Assembly: GCA_021204085.1 (NCBI GenBank)
Contig: JAJPZY010000144.1
Location: forward strand, 1 to 64,000
Reading direction: 5' to 3'
DNA length: 64,000 nt
Source: Clostridiales bacterium
GTDB lineage: Bacteria; Bacillota; Clostridia; Lachnospirales; Lachnospiraceae
Each line of letters opens with the position of its first letter. Within the stretch, counting starts at the first letter, position 1. The notes beneath the pieces are model-generated. The model had not been told where the DNA came from and searched no databases. It worked only from the letters and a program-made list of their open reading frames with translations. Positions 18,571 through 28,225 of the stretch are shown in pieces. The translations under genes and the position numbers were made by a program.

Positions 18571-19227
18571 CTATTTCGATTTTTTTCCGGATCCCGGCTG
18601 AAACCTATTTTCCGTCCCGGAAACCAGCCGTTTCAGGTTGCCCCTGTGCTGGAAAAATGCCAGTCCCGTCAATACGCCGGTCACAACATACATTTCCACA
18701 AGAAACTGCGCGCCAACCTTTAAGAACCCTAATTGTCCGAAAACGATTGTCTGGACAAACAATCCGCTTAAGATTGCCAGCGATCCCAGAGACATAAAGC
18801 TGGTGGGAACAACTGCCAGGAAGAAAAGAATCGCACAGATGGGAACCATCCGCCAGTCATTGGCAAAAACGATCCCCATACTGCAGGCAATTCCCTTTCC
18901 GCCCTTAAACTTTGCATAAAACGGATAGTCATGCCCCAACACTGCACCGAATCCGGCATACAATTCCAGAAGCTTGACCGCATCCGGATATGTATTGCGG
19001 TATAAAAGCCAGATGATCACCATGGCAAAAACCGCTTTCAGGCAGTCACCGAAAAAAACGATAATACCGGCCTTCCATCCGAGTACCCGAATAGAATTTG
19101 TCATACCGGTATTGCCGCTGCCCTCTTTTGTCAAATCTGTATGATAAGCTTTTCCAACCAGCTTTCCGGTAGGGAACAGGCCGAAAACATATCCCAGAAC
19201 CAGAGCAATCACACGAGATGTAATCAT
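18571..19227 (-). CDS. plsY: acyl-phosphate:glycerol-3-phosphate acyltransferase
   Basis: Integral membrane enzyme that moves the acyl group of acyl-phosphate (made by PlsX, here at 49.3 kb) to glycerol 3-phosphate. 218 residues, with about six hydrophobic helices and the family motifs GSGNTGMTNSIRVLG (loop 1), the glycine-rich AKFKGGKGIACSMG (loop 2) and a third loop near the C-terminus with QHRGNLKRLVSGTE. The length is near the normal 200-220. Directly upstream of gpsA, which supplies its acceptor substrate. Confidence 0.97.
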   Translation of the reverse strand: MITSRVIALVLGYVFGLFPTGKLVGKAYHTDLTKEGSGNTGMTNSIRVLGWKAGIIVFFGDCLKAVFAMVIIWLLYRNTYPDAVKLLELYAGFGAVLGHDYPFYAKFKGGKGIACSMGIVFANDWRMVPICAILFFLAVVPTSFMSLGSLAILSGLFVQTIVFGQLGFLKVGAQFLVEMYVVTGVLTGLAFFQHRGNLKRLVSGTENRFQPGSGKKSK

Positions 19228-19265
19228 ATTCTTATCTCTCCTATCTCTTATCTCATATCATTTTT

Positions 19266-19314
19266 TAATTATCCGGAAACGCACCGCATTTTCGAGCCCG
19301 ATTCTGAATAATTA
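19266..19314. repeat. palindromic repeat family 2, short copy
   Basis: A 49-bp imperfect palindrome, TAATTATCCGGAA at one end and TTCTGAATAATTA at the other, between der and plsY. Its inner sequence GCATTTTCGAGCC is the reverse complement of the same block in the long copy at 62941-63082. It is therefore a third, internally deleted member of that family. Confidence 0.65.
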
Positions 19315-19365
19315 CAGTTTTTATAAAATGCACATCAATGATACAAATCCGCCCTGATGTTTCCT

Positions 19366-20688
19366 CTACTCGCTTTTTCTCTCTCTTATGATGAATTTCA
19401 GTGCAGTTCCCTGGAATCCAAACGTCTCCCGAATCCGATTTTCCAGATAACGGGTATAGGAAAAATGCATCAGCGATTTATCATTTACAAAGAGTACAAA
19501 TGTCGGCGGCTTCACCCCTGCCTGTGTCGCGTAATAAATGCGCAGCCGTTTTCCCTTGTCGGATGGCGGCTCATGCATGGCTACAGCTTCCGTGATGATC
19601 TCATTTAAAACGCCAGTTGCAATCCGCATGGCATTATTTGCGATCACCATATCGATCATATCATAAATCTTTGTCAGGCGCTGCCCGGTCTGAGCAGAGA
19701 TAAACATAATCTGAGCATACGGCATAAAACTCAAAACCTCGCGAATCCGATTCGTATGCTGATTCATCGTTTTATCATTCTTCTCCACAGCATCCCACTT
19801 ATTCACCGCAATGATGATGCCCTTTCCCCGCTCATGGGCGATGCCGGCAATCTTCGCATCCTGCTCCGTCACTCCCTCGGTTGCGTCAATCACGAGAATA
19901 ACCGCATCCGCACGCTCAACGGCAGTGACCGCCCGGATGATACTGTACCGCTCGATCTCCTCTTTGATCTTGCTCTTGCGCCGCAAGCCGGCAGTATCAA
20001 TAAAAATATACTCTCTCCCGTAATACTTAATTACCGTATCTATGGCATCACGGGTCGTTCCTGCAATATTCGAGACAATCAAACGGTTTTCACCCAGAAG
20101 TTTATTAATAATGGATGATTTTCCTACATTCGGCTTCCCGACAATCGCCACTTTCGGGCGCTCATCATCCTCCTCATTCTCAGAAGCATCCGGAAAATAG
20201 CTCACTACCTTTTCCAGCATATCGCCGATTCCGAGCCGGCCTGATGCGGAAATCGGCACAGGGTCACCCATGCCAAGATTATAAAACTCATAAACATCTG
20301 CCTCAAACTTCTGGAAACTATCCACCTTGTTCACAACCAGAACAACGGGCTTGTGAGAACGGCGCAGCATATCAGCCACCTTCGCGTCCGCGTCTGACAT
20401 CCCCTGCCGCACATCCACCATAAAAATTATGACGTCCGCCGTCATCATCGCAATCTCTGCCTGCTCCCTCATCTGCGACAGGATAATATCTTTGGAATCC
20501 GGCTCAATTCCGCCGGTATCTATTAATGTAAAAGAATGGTTCAGCCACTCCACATCTGCATATATACGGTCTCTGGTCACGCCCGGCGTGTCCTTAACTA
20601 TAGAGATCCTCTCCCCGGCCAACGCATTAAAAAGCGTAGACTTCCCAACATTCGGGCGGCCAACGACCGCTACAATCGGTTTACTCAT
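19366..20688 (-). CDS. der: ribosome biogenesis GTPase Der (EngA)
   Basis: Double-GTPase needed for 50S subunit assembly. 440 residues with two consecutive G domains: [14 protein letters not shown] with DTGGIEP and NKVD in the first, [16 protein letters not shown] with [11 protein letters not shown] and NKWD in the second. The C-terminal KH-like domain has [38 protein letters not shown] precedes the ATG. First gene of der-plsY-gpsA-dut, an arrangement common in clostridia, though a 137-nt gap with a repeat separates der from plsY. Confidence 0.98.
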   Translation of the reverse strand: MSKPIVAVVGRPNVGKSTLFNALAGERISIVKDTPGVTRDRIYADVEWLNHSFTLIDTGGIEPDSKDIILSQMREQAEIAMMTADVIIFMVDVRQGMSDADAKVADMLRRSHKPVVLVVNKVDSFQKFEADVYEFYNLGMGDPVPISASGRLGIGDMLEKVVSYFPDASENEEDDERPKVAIVGKPNVGKSSIINKLLGENRLIVSNIAGTTRDAIDTVIKYYGREYIFIDTAGLRRKSKIKEEIERYSIIRAVTAVERADAVILVIDATEGVTEQDAKIAGIAHERGKGIIIAVNKWDAVEKNDKTMNQHTNRIREVLSFMPYAQIMFISAQTGQRLTKIYDMIDMVIANNAMRIATGVLNEIITEAVAMHEPPSDKGKRLRIYYATQAGVKPPTFVLFVNDKSLMHFSYTRYLENRIRETFGFQGTALKFIIRERKSE

Positions 20689-20993
20689 GGTTCACCTCAT
20701 TACTGCTAATTTAAATCCAGTCTCTGTTTTCTTTATAATTACCGTTATCATCCGGCCGCAAAAACCGGAGTTTTCATGAAACATCAGAATTTATATTCAA
20801 AATCTCTGTGACTGATTGTACCGTATGGTTCTGAATTTGTAAAGAAAAATAAAGAATGCCGGCAACACCCCGACTACGGTGAAAAGCGAAAGGAAAATTG
20901 TATATTTTACTATCCGCAAGATTATGGGGCGTCCATAAAGAACGCCCCGATAATTCATACATATTCATCCTGCTGCGTTAAATACGCTGTCTT
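20689..20993. other. intergenic gap between nifJ and der
   Basis: This 305-nt gap contains no convincing gene; the 64-codon minus-strand ORF in the track has no recognisable features. It holds the hairpin at 20921-20954 after nifJ, and a weak -10-like TATAAA upstream of der. I see nothing else. Confidence 0.6.
20921..20954 (-). terminator. hairpin downstream of nifJ
   Basis: ATTAT-GGGGCGT pairs with ACGCCCC-G-ATAAT (one bulged base), about 40 nt beyond the nifJ stop. The U-tract on the minus strand is poor (CTTGCGG), so termination is likely but not assured. Confidence 0.5.
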
Positions 20994-23900
20994 TTACTCC
21001 TCCGCCCCGTAAAGCTTGATCAGCTTATTCAGGTACGCATAACGCTCTTTCGCGTTCTGCTCAGAGATATCAAAGAGCGCTTCCGCCTTCTCAGCATCCA
21101 GACGTGCCAGCGCGTTGTAACGAACCTCACCATTCAGGAATGCCTTGTAATCTCCGCTCGGAGCCTTGCTGTCCAGACTGAATGCATTCTTGCCCTCAGC
21201 CGCCAGAGCAGGATTGTAGCGGAAGTTGTGCCAGTAACCGACAGCTACTGCATTCTTCTCCTCGGTCTGTGCCTTACTCATGCCGATCTTGATTCCGTGG
21301 TTGATGCAGGGAGCATAAGCAATAATCAGCGACGGTCCCGGATAAGCCTCGGCCTCTGTGAGTGCCTTTACACACTGGTTCATATCAGCACCCATAGCAA
21401 TCTGCGCAACATATACATAACCATAACTCATTGCGATGGAAGCAAGGTCTTTCTTCTTTGTCTCCTTGCCGCCTGCCGCAAACTGCGCAACCGCGCCGGT
21501 CGGAGTCGCCTTGGAGGACTGTCCGCCTGTATTGGAATATACCTCAGTATCAAATACCATGATATTGATATCCTTGCCGGAAGCCAGAACATGGTCTACG
21601 CCGCCGAAACCGATATCATATGCCCAACCGTCACCGCCGAATACCCACTGGGACTTCTTCGCAAGGAAGTCTTTCTGCGGAAGAATCTCCTGCGCCTTCT
21701 CACAGCCGCAGGCCTCAAGAGCCGCCACCAGTTTGTCTGTGGCAGGTCCGTTGGTCACGCCGCAGTTGTACGTATCCAGATACTCCTGTGCCGCAGCCTT
21801 TACATCATCCTTCTGTGCATTCGCCGCCAGATCTTCGATCTTCTCCTTTAAGCCGCCGCGGATTGCGTTGTTGGCAAGAAGCATACCGTAACCGAACTCA
21901 GCCGCATCCTCAAAGAGGGAATTGGACCACGCCGGTCCCTTGCCTGCCGCGTTAACGGTATAAGGTGTGGACGGTGAAGAGTTGCCCCAGATGGAGGAGC
22001 ATCCTGTTGCGTTTGCAATATACATCCGGTCGCCGAAGAGCTGAGTGATCAGCTTCGCGTAAGGAGTCTCTCCGCAGCCTGCGCATGCGCCCGAGAACTC
22101 AAGCAGCGGCTGTTTGAACTGAGAACCCTTGACAGTGGACTGTTTGAACTTCTCTAATACATCCGGTTTCTCGGATACGGTCAGGCCGTAATCGTAGTAA
22201 GCCTGTGTGCCGGCATTCGCCTCGAAGTTCTGCATCGTGATCGCCTGTACTTTGTCCGGGCAGACATTCACGCAGGAACCGCAGCCGGTACAATCGTAAG
22301 CAGACACAGTCATCGCAAACTTATACTGCGGCATACCGGTCATATTCTTGTAAGTCATGCCTGCCGGAGCTGCAGCTGCCTCCTCCTCGGTCATAACAAC
22401 CGGACGGATGACTGCGTGCGGGCAGACATAAGAGCACTGGTTGCACTGGATACATTTATCTACATTCCATACCGGGATATCCACCGCTACGCCGCGCTTC
22501 TCATAAGCAGCCGCGCCGGACGGCGTATTGCCGATTTCGTAATCCACAAAAGCAGATACCGGAAGAGTGTTACCCTGCTGTGAATTAACTTTTTTCTGAA
22601 TATTATTAACAAAATCTACGACATCCTTGCGGGAGCCGGTCGCAACTGCACCGGTGATATCCTCATCCGCCGCATCTTTCCAGCTTGCCGGAACGTCGAT
22701 TTTAACAAAAGCAGTCGCACCGGCATCAATGGCGTCATAGTTCATCTGTATGATCTTGTCGCCTTTCTTGCCGTAGGAAGCTTTTGCCGCTTCCTTCATC
22801 AGACGGTTCGCATCCTCCACCGGGATAACCTTCGACAGCGTAAAGAATGCAGACTGAAGCACGGTGTTGATCCTTCCGCCCAGACCGATCTCTTTACCGA
22901 TCTTGATGCCGTCGATAGTATAGAACTGGATATCGTTCTCCGCGATATAGCGCTTCACCTGACCCGGCAGATGCTTCTCTAACTGATCCGCATCCCAGGA
23001 GCAGTTTAAGAGGAAGGTGCCGCCCGGAACCAGATCCTGTACCATATTGTACTTGCGAATATAAGCAGGGCAATGACATGCCACAAAGTTCGCCTTGGAA
23101 ATCAGATATGTGGAGCGGATCGGATCCTTACCGAAACGCAGATGAGAAATTGTCACACCGCCGGACTTCTTGGAATCATAATCGAAGTAAGCCTGCGCGT
23201 ACATATCTGTATTATCACCGATGATCTTGATAGAGTTCTTATTCGCACCTACGGTACCGTCCGCACCGAGTCCCCAGAACTTGCAGTTGATCGTGGTCTC
23301 CGGAGTCGTAACCGGATTCTCTGTCACTGTAAGGGAAAGGTTCGTTACGTCATCTACGATGCCGATGGTGAATTTCTTCTTATCTGTATTGTTGTAAACC
23401 GCGATGATCTGTCCCGGAGTGGTATCCTTGGAACCGAGACCATACCGGCCGGTAAAGATCGGAACCGCATCAAACTTCGTGTTCTTCAGGGCCGCAACAA
23501 CATCCAGATACAGCGGCTCGCCCATCGCACCCGGCTCCTTCGTTCTGTCAAGAACATAAATCTGCTTTACAGACTCCGGAATCGCAGCAATCAGCGCTTC
23601 TGCACTGAACGGACGATACAGACGAACTTTTACAAGGCCGACCTTCTCACCGCGCGCCATCAGGTAGTCAATGGTCTCATCAATGGTCTCGCAGACGGAA
23701 CCCATAGCGATGATGACCTTCTCGGCATCCTCTGCGCCATAGTAGTTAAACAGCTTGTAATTCGTGCCGATCTTCTCATTTACTTTATCCATGTAACTCT
23801 GGACAACCGCCGGCATCTCGTCATACGCAATATTGCAGGACTCTCTCGCCTGGAAGAAGATATCCGGATTCTGTGCGGAGCCGAGCTGGCAGGGATGATT

Positions 23901-24530
23901 CGGGTTCAGCGCGGAATCGCGGAACGCCTGAATCGCATCCAGGTCAACCAGATCCTTCAGATCCTCATAATCCCAGGTCTCGATCTTCTGTACTTCATGG
24001 GAGGTACGGAAACCATCGAAGAAGTTGATGAAAGGAAGTCTGCCCTTGATCGCGGAGCAATGCGCCACCGGAGTCAGATCCATAACTTCCTGCACGCTGG
24101 ACTCGCAGAGCATCGCACATCCGGTCTGGCGACATGCGTACACGTCAGAATGATCACCGAAAATGCAGAGCGCATGGCTGGCGACAGTACGCGCAGATAC
24201 ATTGAATACGCCCGGAAGCCGCTCGCCCGCCACCTTGTAAAGGTTCGGGATCATAAGAAGCAGACCCTGAGATGCCGTATAAGTAGTTGTCAGGGCACCT
24301 GCTGTCAGAGAACCGTGCACCGCACCCGCGGCGCCTGCCTCGGACTGCATCTCTGTGATCTTAACAGTCTGACCGAAAATATTCTTTCTGCCTGCTGTTG
24401 CCCACTCATCAGAGGCTTCCGCCATTACAGATGAAGGGGTGATCGGATAGATAGCCGCCACATCGGAATACGCGTAGGACGCATGTGCCGCAGCATGGTT
24501 GCCATCCATGGTTTTCATAGAACGTTTCAT
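20994..24530 (-). CDS. nifJ: pyruvate:ferredoxin (flavodoxin) oxidoreductase
   Basis: Single-chain PFOR that oxidises pyruvate to acetyl-CoA and CO2 with reduced ferredoxin; central to anaerobic sugar fermentation. 1178 residues carry all domains in order: the pyruvate/TPP pyrimidine domain (MDGNHAAAHASYAYSDVAAIYPITPSS), the CoA domain, the gamma domain, a 2x[4Fe-4S] ferredoxin domain (CIQCNQCSYVCP and CTGCGSCVNVCP, about 690-760), and the C-terminal TPP domain with GACAGCGETPYAKL, GDGWAYDIGFGGVDH and YSNTGGQSSKATPTG. Two start codons are two codons apart; spacing from GAGGAGG favours 24530. It has its own promoter and lies divergent from the ABC-F gene. Confidence 0.98.
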   Translation of the reverse strand: MKRSMKTMDGNHAAAHASYAYSDVAAIYPITPSSVMAEASDEWATAGRKNIFGQTVKITEMQSEAGAAGAVHGSLTAGALTTTYTASQGLLLMIPNLYKVAGERLPGVFNVSARTVASHALCIFGDHSDVYACRQTGCAMLCESSVQEVMDLTPVAHCSAIKGRLPFINFFDGFRTSHEVQKIETWDYEDLKDLVDLDAIQAFRDSALNPNHPCQLGSAQNPDIFFQARESCNIAYDEMPAVVQSYMDKVNEKIGTNYKLFNYYGAEDAEKVIIAMGSVCETIDETIDYLMARGEKVGLVKVRLYRPFSAEALIAAIPESVKQIYVLDRTKEPGAMGEPLYLDVVAALKNTKFDAVPIFTGRYGLGSKDTTPGQIIAVYNNTDKKKFTIGIVDDVTNLSLTVTENPVTTPETTINCKFWGLGADGTVGANKNSIKIIGDNTDMYAQAYFDYDSKKSGGVTISHLRFGKDPIRSTYLISKANFVACHCPAYIRKYNMVQDLVPGGTFLLNCSWDADQLEKHLPGQVKRYIAENDIQFYTIDGIKIGKEIGLGGRINTVLQSAFFTLSKVIPVEDANRLMKEAAKASYGKKGDKIIQMNYDAIDAGATAFVKIDVPASWKDAADEDITGAVATGSRKDVVDFVNNIQKKVNSQQGNTLPVSAFVDYEIGNTPSGAAAYEKRGVAVDIPVWNVDKCIQCNQCSYVCPHAVIRPVVMTEEEAAAAPAGMTYKNMTGMPQYKFAMTVSAYDCTGCGSCVNVCPDKVQAITMQNFEANAGTQAYYDYGLTVSEKPDVLEKFKQSTVKGSQFKQPLLEFSGACAGCGETPYAKLITQLFGDRMYIANATGCSSIWGNSSPSTPYTVNAAGKGPAWSNSLFEDAAEFGYGMLLANNAIRGGLKEKIEDLAANAQKDDVKAAAQEYLDTYNCGVTNGPATDKLVAALEACGCEKAQEILPQKDFLAKKSQWVFGGDGWAYDIGFGGVDHVLASGKDINIMVFDTEVYSNTGGQSSKATPTGAVAQFAAGGKETKKKDLASIAMSYGYVYVAQIAMGADMNQCVKALTEAEAYPGPSLIIAYAPCINHGIKIGMSKAQTEEKNAVAVGYWHNFRYNPALAAEGKNAFSLDSKAPSGDYKAFLNGEVRYNALARLDAEKAEALFDISEQNAKERYAYLNKLIKLYGAEE

Positions 24531-24597
24531 TTCCATTCCTCCTCAATTGTTTTTACTTCATAACCGGGCTGTCCCACAGGACAACCGACCGGATTTC

Positions 24598-24626
24598 ATT
24601 ATAACTGATTTATACAGAGAAAACAA
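24598..24626 (-). promoter_or_regulatory. nifJ promoter
   Basis: TTGTTT (24621-24626) and TATAAT (24598-24603) on the minus strand with 17-bp spacing, about 68 bp before the nifJ start. Confidence 0.7.
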
Positions 24627-24652
24627 CTTATTTCGGAAAAATTTCCATCATT

Positions 24653-24672
24653 ATATATAATATATTATATAT
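24653..24672. promoter_or_regulatory. 20-bp perfect A/T palindrome between nifJ and the ABC-F gene
   Basis: ATATATAATATATTATATAT is a perfect palindrome lying 27 bp upstream of the nifJ -35 box and about 100 bp before the divergent ABC-F promoter. It could be an operator or simply an AT-rich upstream element. The divergent gap 24531-24850 otherwise holds only the two promoters. Confidence 0.4.
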
Positions 24673-24771
24673 GATATATCTTGCATAATTATTCAGATGC
24701 TGCATTCAAAAACATGTTACAAAAATCAATACTGCTCTTTAACAGGACAGCCACTTTGCGTGACTTTTCCC

Positions 24772-24799
24772 TTGAAAAACCGCCCCTGTTGTGTATAAT
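24772..24799 (+). promoter_or_regulatory. promoter of the ABC-F gene
   Basis: TTGAAA (24772-24777) and TATAAT (24794-24799), spacing 16 bp, on the plus strand. The start proposed in the ORF track (24791) would sit inside this promoter, which supports the downstream start at 24851. Confidence 0.8.
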
Positions 24800-24850
24800 C
24801 TAATAAGCGGCCTATCCGCCGCCAAAAACATTAAATACGCGAGGTTTATT

Positions 24851-26491
24851 ATGATCAGTGCAAATAATGTGACATTAAGAATAGGAAAAAAAGCCCTCTT
24901 TGAGGACGTGAATATCAAGTTCACCGAGGGCAACTGCTACGGGCTCATCGGCGCGAACGGCGCGGGCAAATCCACGTTTTTAAAGATTCTGAATGGGCAG
25001 CTTGAGCCGACCAACGGCAGTGTGACCATCACCCCCGGCCAGCGGCTCTCTTTCCTCCAGCAGGATCACTTTAAATACGACGCTTACCCTGTTCTGGATA
25101 CGGTGATCCTTGGCAATCAGCGCCTGTATGACATTATGAAAGAAAAAGATGCCATCTACATGAAAGAAGACTTTACCGATGAGGACGGCATCAAGGCAAG
25201 CGAACTGGAAGCGGAGTTCGCGGACATGGACGGTTGGAACGCGGAGTCGGACGCCGCTACGCTGTTAAACGGCCTTGGTGTGGACACCGATCTGCACTAT
25301 AGCATGATGAGCGAGCTCCCCGGCGCGCTCAAGGTAAAGGTTCTGCTGGCGCAGGCGCTTTTCGGCAACCCCGACATCCTGCTGCTCGATGAGCCGACCA
25401 ACAACTTAGATCTCGACGCCATCTCCTGGCTGGAGGAATTCCTGATCAACTTTGACAATACAGTCATTGTGGTCTCCCATGACCGCTATTTTTTAAATAA
25501 AGTCTGCACACACATCGCAGACATCGACTATGCGAAGATTCAGCTTTACGCCGGCAACTATGATTTCTGGTATGAGTCGAGCCAGCTGATGATCCGCCAG
25601 ATGAAGGAAGCCAACAAGAAAAAAGAGGAGAAAATCAAAGAACTGCAGGAGTTCATCTCCCGATTTTCCGCCAACGCTTCCAAATCAAAGCAGGCGACTT
25701 CCCGGAAAAAGGCTCTGGAAAAAATCCAGCTGGATGAAATCAAACCCTCCAGCCGGAAGTATCCTTACATCGACTTCCGCCCCAGCCGCGAGATTGGAAA
25801 TGAAGTTCTTACTGTAGATGGCATTTCAAAAACTATCGATGGCGTGAAAGTGCTGGATGATGTCTCCTTCATCGTCGGCCGTCAGGATAAGATTGCATTT
25901 GTCGGCAGCAACGAACTGGCAAAAACCACGCTGTTTAAGATCATTACCGGAGAGATGGAGCCGGACAGCGGTTCCTACAAGTGGGGCGTCACAACCAGTC
26001 AGTCCTACTTCCCGAAAGATAACACACAGATATTTGATTCAGACCTGGCCATCGCAGACTGGCTCACCCAGTTCTCGGAAATCAAAGACGCCACTTATGT
26101 CCGCGGTTTCCTCGGACGCATGCTCTTCCCCGGCGAGGACGGAGTGAAAAAGATGCGCGTGCTCTCCGGCGGCGAAAAGGTTCGCGTACTGTTCTCGCGA
26201 ATGATGATCGAGGCCTCCAACGTACTGATTCTCGATGAGCCTACGGATCACCTGGATATGGAATCCATCACGGCCCTAAACAACGGCCTGATCAAATTCC
26301 CCGGCGTCCTGCTCTTCGCCTCCCGCGACCATCAAATCGTACAGACCACGGCAAACCGTATTATCGAATTTCTGCCCGGCGGAACATTTATTGATAAGAT
26401 TACGACTTATGATGAGTATCTGGAGAGTGATGAGATGGCGAGAAAACGTCAGGTATATACGATGGCAAAGACCGATATGGCGGATAACTAA
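24851..26491 (+). CDS. ABC-F family ATPase (YbiT/YkpA-like)
   Basis: A soluble protein with two ABC cassettes and no membrane part; ABC-F proteins act on the ribosome. 546 residues. Cassette 1: Walker A GANGAGKSTFLKIL, signature-like SELPGALKVKVLLAQALF, Walker B ILLLDEPTNNLDLDAI. A charged linker (KEANKKKEEKIKELQEFISRFSANASKSKQ) follows. Cassette 2: a degenerate Walker A GSNELAKTTLFKIITG, signature LSGGEKVRVLFSRMM, Walker B LILDEPTDHLDMES. The altered second P-loop is typical of the Firmicute YkpA branch, not of antibiotic-resistance ABC-Fs. The start is set by GAGG and by the promoter position. Monocistronic, with its own terminator. Confidence 0.93.
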   Translation: MISANNVTLRIGKKALFEDVNIKFTEGNCYGLIGANGAGKSTFLKILNGQLEPTNGSVTITPGQRLSFLQQDHFKYDAYPVLDTVILGNQRLYDIMKEKDAIYMKEDFTDEDGIKASELEAEFADMDGWNAESDAATLLNGLGVDTDLHYSMMSELPGALKVKVLLAQALFGNPDILLLDEPTNNLDLDAISWLEEFLINFDNTVIVVSHDRYFLNKVCTHIADIDYAKIQLYAGNYDFWYESSQLMIRQMKEANKKKEEKIKELQEFISRFSANASKSKQATSRKKALEKIQLDEIKPSSRKYPYIDFRPSREIGNEVLTVDGISKTIDGVKVLDDVSFIVGRQDKIAFVGSNELAKTTLFKIITGEMEPDSGSYKWGVTTSQSYFPKDNTQIFDSDLAIADWLTQFSEIKDATYVRGFLGRMLFPGEDGVKKMRVLSGGEKVRVLFSRMMIEASNVLILDEPTDHLDMESITALNNGLIKFPGVLLFASRDHQIVQTTANRIIEFLPGGTFIDKITTYDEYLESDEMARKRQVYTMAKTDMADN

Positions 26492-26511
26492 GTATCTCAC
26501 AGAAAAAACAG

Positions 26512-26548
26512 GCGGAGCTGATGATTCAATCAGTTCCGCTTATTTTTT
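26512..26548 (+). terminator. terminator of the ABC-F gene
   Basis: GCGGAGCTGAT pairs with ATCAGTTCCGC (one G-U pair) and is followed on the plus strand by TTATTTTTTGA, 20 nt after the stop codon. Confidence 0.9.
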
Positions 26549-26564
26549 GATCTATATTTTACGC

Positions 26565-26653
26565 GTTGCTATTCACAGTCCTCCACCTCACATGCGCAAT
26601 TCACGCCTGCTTATGCGTGTTGGAATTGCTTATGTGGGTGGAGTTCCTGCTTC
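26565..26653. repeat. palindromic repeat family 1, copy A
   Basis: Begins GTTGCTATTCACAGT and contains CCACCTCACATGCGCAATTC paired with GAATTGCTTATGTGGGTGG, followed by AGTTCCTGCTTC. The left end and core match copy C (50389-50590). The right terminal repeat is missing: the element runs up to the stop codon of the pgeF gene (26654). Confidence 0.8.
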
Positions 26654-27661
26654 TTATTTCAGGCACAGAAACGCGCCGAGATTCCCCCTCTGCCCATAAC
26701 TGGCACGGTGGGAAAACAAGAGATCCGGATTACAGCAGGTACAGATATCTGTAACAGAGAGATGCTCCGGCCGCACTCCGGCCTCCAGAAAGACAATCTC
26801 ATTGGTCTTCCACAAATCAAGCAGATATTTTCCGTCCTCGCCGGCCTTATGGATAGTCTCTGCTGTAAGCGGGAATGTATGGTTCTTACTAAGCCTGTCT
26901 GACTTATTATTATCTGTACCTGCTGAGACGAAATCGGCCTCTTTTGCACGGCACATTTCTTTTTCACAGGAACCACATTGCCGCAGGATCTCTGCCTCGT
27001 GCCCGGAAAACTCTCGAGCAAAAACCTCTGCCACATCCGCACTTACCTCATAACAATCCTGACAGATGGACGGCCCCACGGCACAAACGACATCCTCCGG
27101 ACGGGTACCGTAATTTTCCGCCATCGCCAGAAGCGTCTTTTCTCCCATGCGCGCCATAGTTCCTCTCCATCCGGAATGTGAAAGGCCAATCGCCCGGTGC
27201 ACAGGGTCAACAAAATAGAGCGGCACACAGTCCGCGAAAAACGTCGCCAGTGTCAATCCCGGCACATTCGTGATCATCCCATCCACATCCGTATAGTCCT
27301 TCGGACGCACCACACCTTTCCCGGCATCCTCTTCCGTAATTACGCGAACATTCGTCGTGTGCGTCTGGTCGGAACAGACAATCCGTGTCAAATCCACATC
27401 CAACGCCTCGGCAACCCGGCGGTAATTCTCCGACACAGCATCCGTATCGTCCCCTCGGGTAAAACTGAGGTTCAGTGAAGAAAAAATCCCCTTGCTCACG
27501 CCGCCGGCACGCGTCGTGAAGCAGTGCTTTACGATTCCTGTCTGTGTAAGCGCCGGAAAGATGAGCAACGGCAGGTGTTCGCCGTTACTCAGGCAATGAT
27601 CTTCTTCCCAAATCACATCATGTTTTTCAAGACTATTTTTACGTTTATAATCTGATTGCAT
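26654..27661 (-). CDS. pgeF: peptidoglycan editing factor PgeF / laccase-domain protein (YfiH family)
   Basis: Multicopper-polyphenol-oxidase-fold (COG1496) protein, 335 residues; family members remove wrong amino acids from cell-wall precursors or act on purine nucleosides. The metal/active-site residues are present: SDQTHTTNVRVI (His), TFFADCVPLYFVDP (Cys) and GLSHSGWRGTMARM (His). It is about 70 residues longer than typical because of an N-terminal extension and an inserted charged stretch (around CGSCEKEMCRAKEADFVSAG) before the C-terminal TDICT end. GGAGGG precedes the ATG. It begins 3 nt after yraN, so the two are translationally linked. Confidence 0.92.
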   Translation of the reverse strand: MQSDYKRKNSLEKHDVIWEEDHCLSNGEHLPLLIFPALTQTGIVKHCFTTRAGGVSKGIFSSLNLSFTRGDDTDAVSENYRRVAEALDVDLTRIVCSDQTHTTNVRVITEEDAGKGVVRPKDYTDVDGMITNVPGLTLATFFADCVPLYFVDPVHRAIGLSHSGWRGTMARMGEKTLLAMAENYGTRPEDVVCAVGPSICQDCYEVSADVAEVFAREFSGHEAEILRQCGSCEKEMCRAKEADFVSAGTDNNKSDRLSKNHTFPLTAETIHKAGEDGKYLLDLWKTNEIVFLEAGVRPEHLSVTDICTCCNPDLLFSHRASYGQRGNLGAFLCLK

Positions 27662-27664
27662 TTT

Positions 27665-28060
27665 TCACCCTCCGAACTTACCGCAATAGGGAAACGCATT
27701 TTCTATCATCTGTATACCAGCGTCAGAAACTGCCGCCACGTCAAAGCGGCAGGGCGTCTCCAGGGAACAATGCGTAATATACAGATAATAAGAAGCAGCA
27801 TTGGATATTCTCTGCTGCTTGTGAAAATCAACGGCCTCCTGCGGCACCCCATGGCTTTCATTGCTTCTGTACTTTACCTCCACAAATACAATACAGCCTT
27901 CCTTTTTTGCAATAATATCGATTTCTCCCAATCGGCACCGGAAGTTCCGTTCCTGAATCTGATACCCCTGCTGCTTCATCCAGTCAGCGACCTGCGCCTC
28001 ATGAAGCGTACCCACTCTTCGATTGTTCTGCAACGCACAGCCTCCCTGTAATTTGTTCAT
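27665..28060 (-). CDS. yraN: UPF0102 family (YraN) nuclease-fold protein
   Basis: A small (131-residue) restriction-endonuclease-fold protein, commonly linked to rnhB and pgeF. The conserved core is visible: GTLHEAQVADWMKQQGYQIQERNFRCRLGEIDIIAKKEGCIVFVEVKYRSNESHG, with the D-(E/V)-xK nuclease-like motif in GEIDIIA and FVEVKYR. Biological role uncertain; possibly Holliday-junction or DNA-end related. The track begins 11 codons early; GAGAGGGAAGAT before the ATG at 28060 sets the start. It follows rnhB by 165 nt that hold a repeat, and is coupled to pgeF. Confidence 0.92.
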   Translation of the reverse strand: MNKLQGGCALQNNRRVGTLHEAQVADWMKQQGYQIQERNFRCRLGEIDIIAKKEGCIVFVEVKYRSNESHGVPQEAVDFHKQQRISNAASYYLYITHCSLETPCRFDVAAVSDAGIQMIENAFPYCGKFGG

Positions 28061-28168
28061 ATCTTCCCTCTCCGGAAACCGGCACGAGATCAATGTATCG
28101 AATTGATACTACTAAACGAATAATATACATATAAAAAAATATTGTCAAGGTTTTTATAATCTATATTC

Positions 28169-28221
28169 GTTACTATTCACAGTCCTCCACCTCACATGCG
28201 CAATCGGCTGTGAATAGTAAC
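28169..28221. repeat. palindromic repeat family 1, deleted copy B
   Basis: GTTACTATTCACAG at the left and CTGTGAATAGTAAC at the right are perfect 14-bp terminal inverted repeats. Only 25 bp lie inside (TCCTCCACCTCACATGCGCAATCGG), so most of the core of copy C is missing. It lies 5 bp after the rnhB stop codon and would form a strong hairpin in the rnhB mRNA. Confidence 0.85.
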
Positions 28222-28225
28222 TCTT

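Noticed and set aside
20774-20968. 64-codon minus-strand ORF after nifJ
   Set aside because: It contains the nifJ hairpin, has no ribosome binding site and no protein features.
24851-26491. antibiotic-resistance ABC-F (Vga/Lsa/Msr-type)
   Set aside because: The short linker and the degenerate second Walker A (GSNELAKTT) match the housekeeping YkpA/YbiT branch instead.
26565-26653. insertion sequence remnant
   Set aside because: No transposase-like ORF or target duplication; shared ends and deletion variants fit a small non-coding repeat family better.
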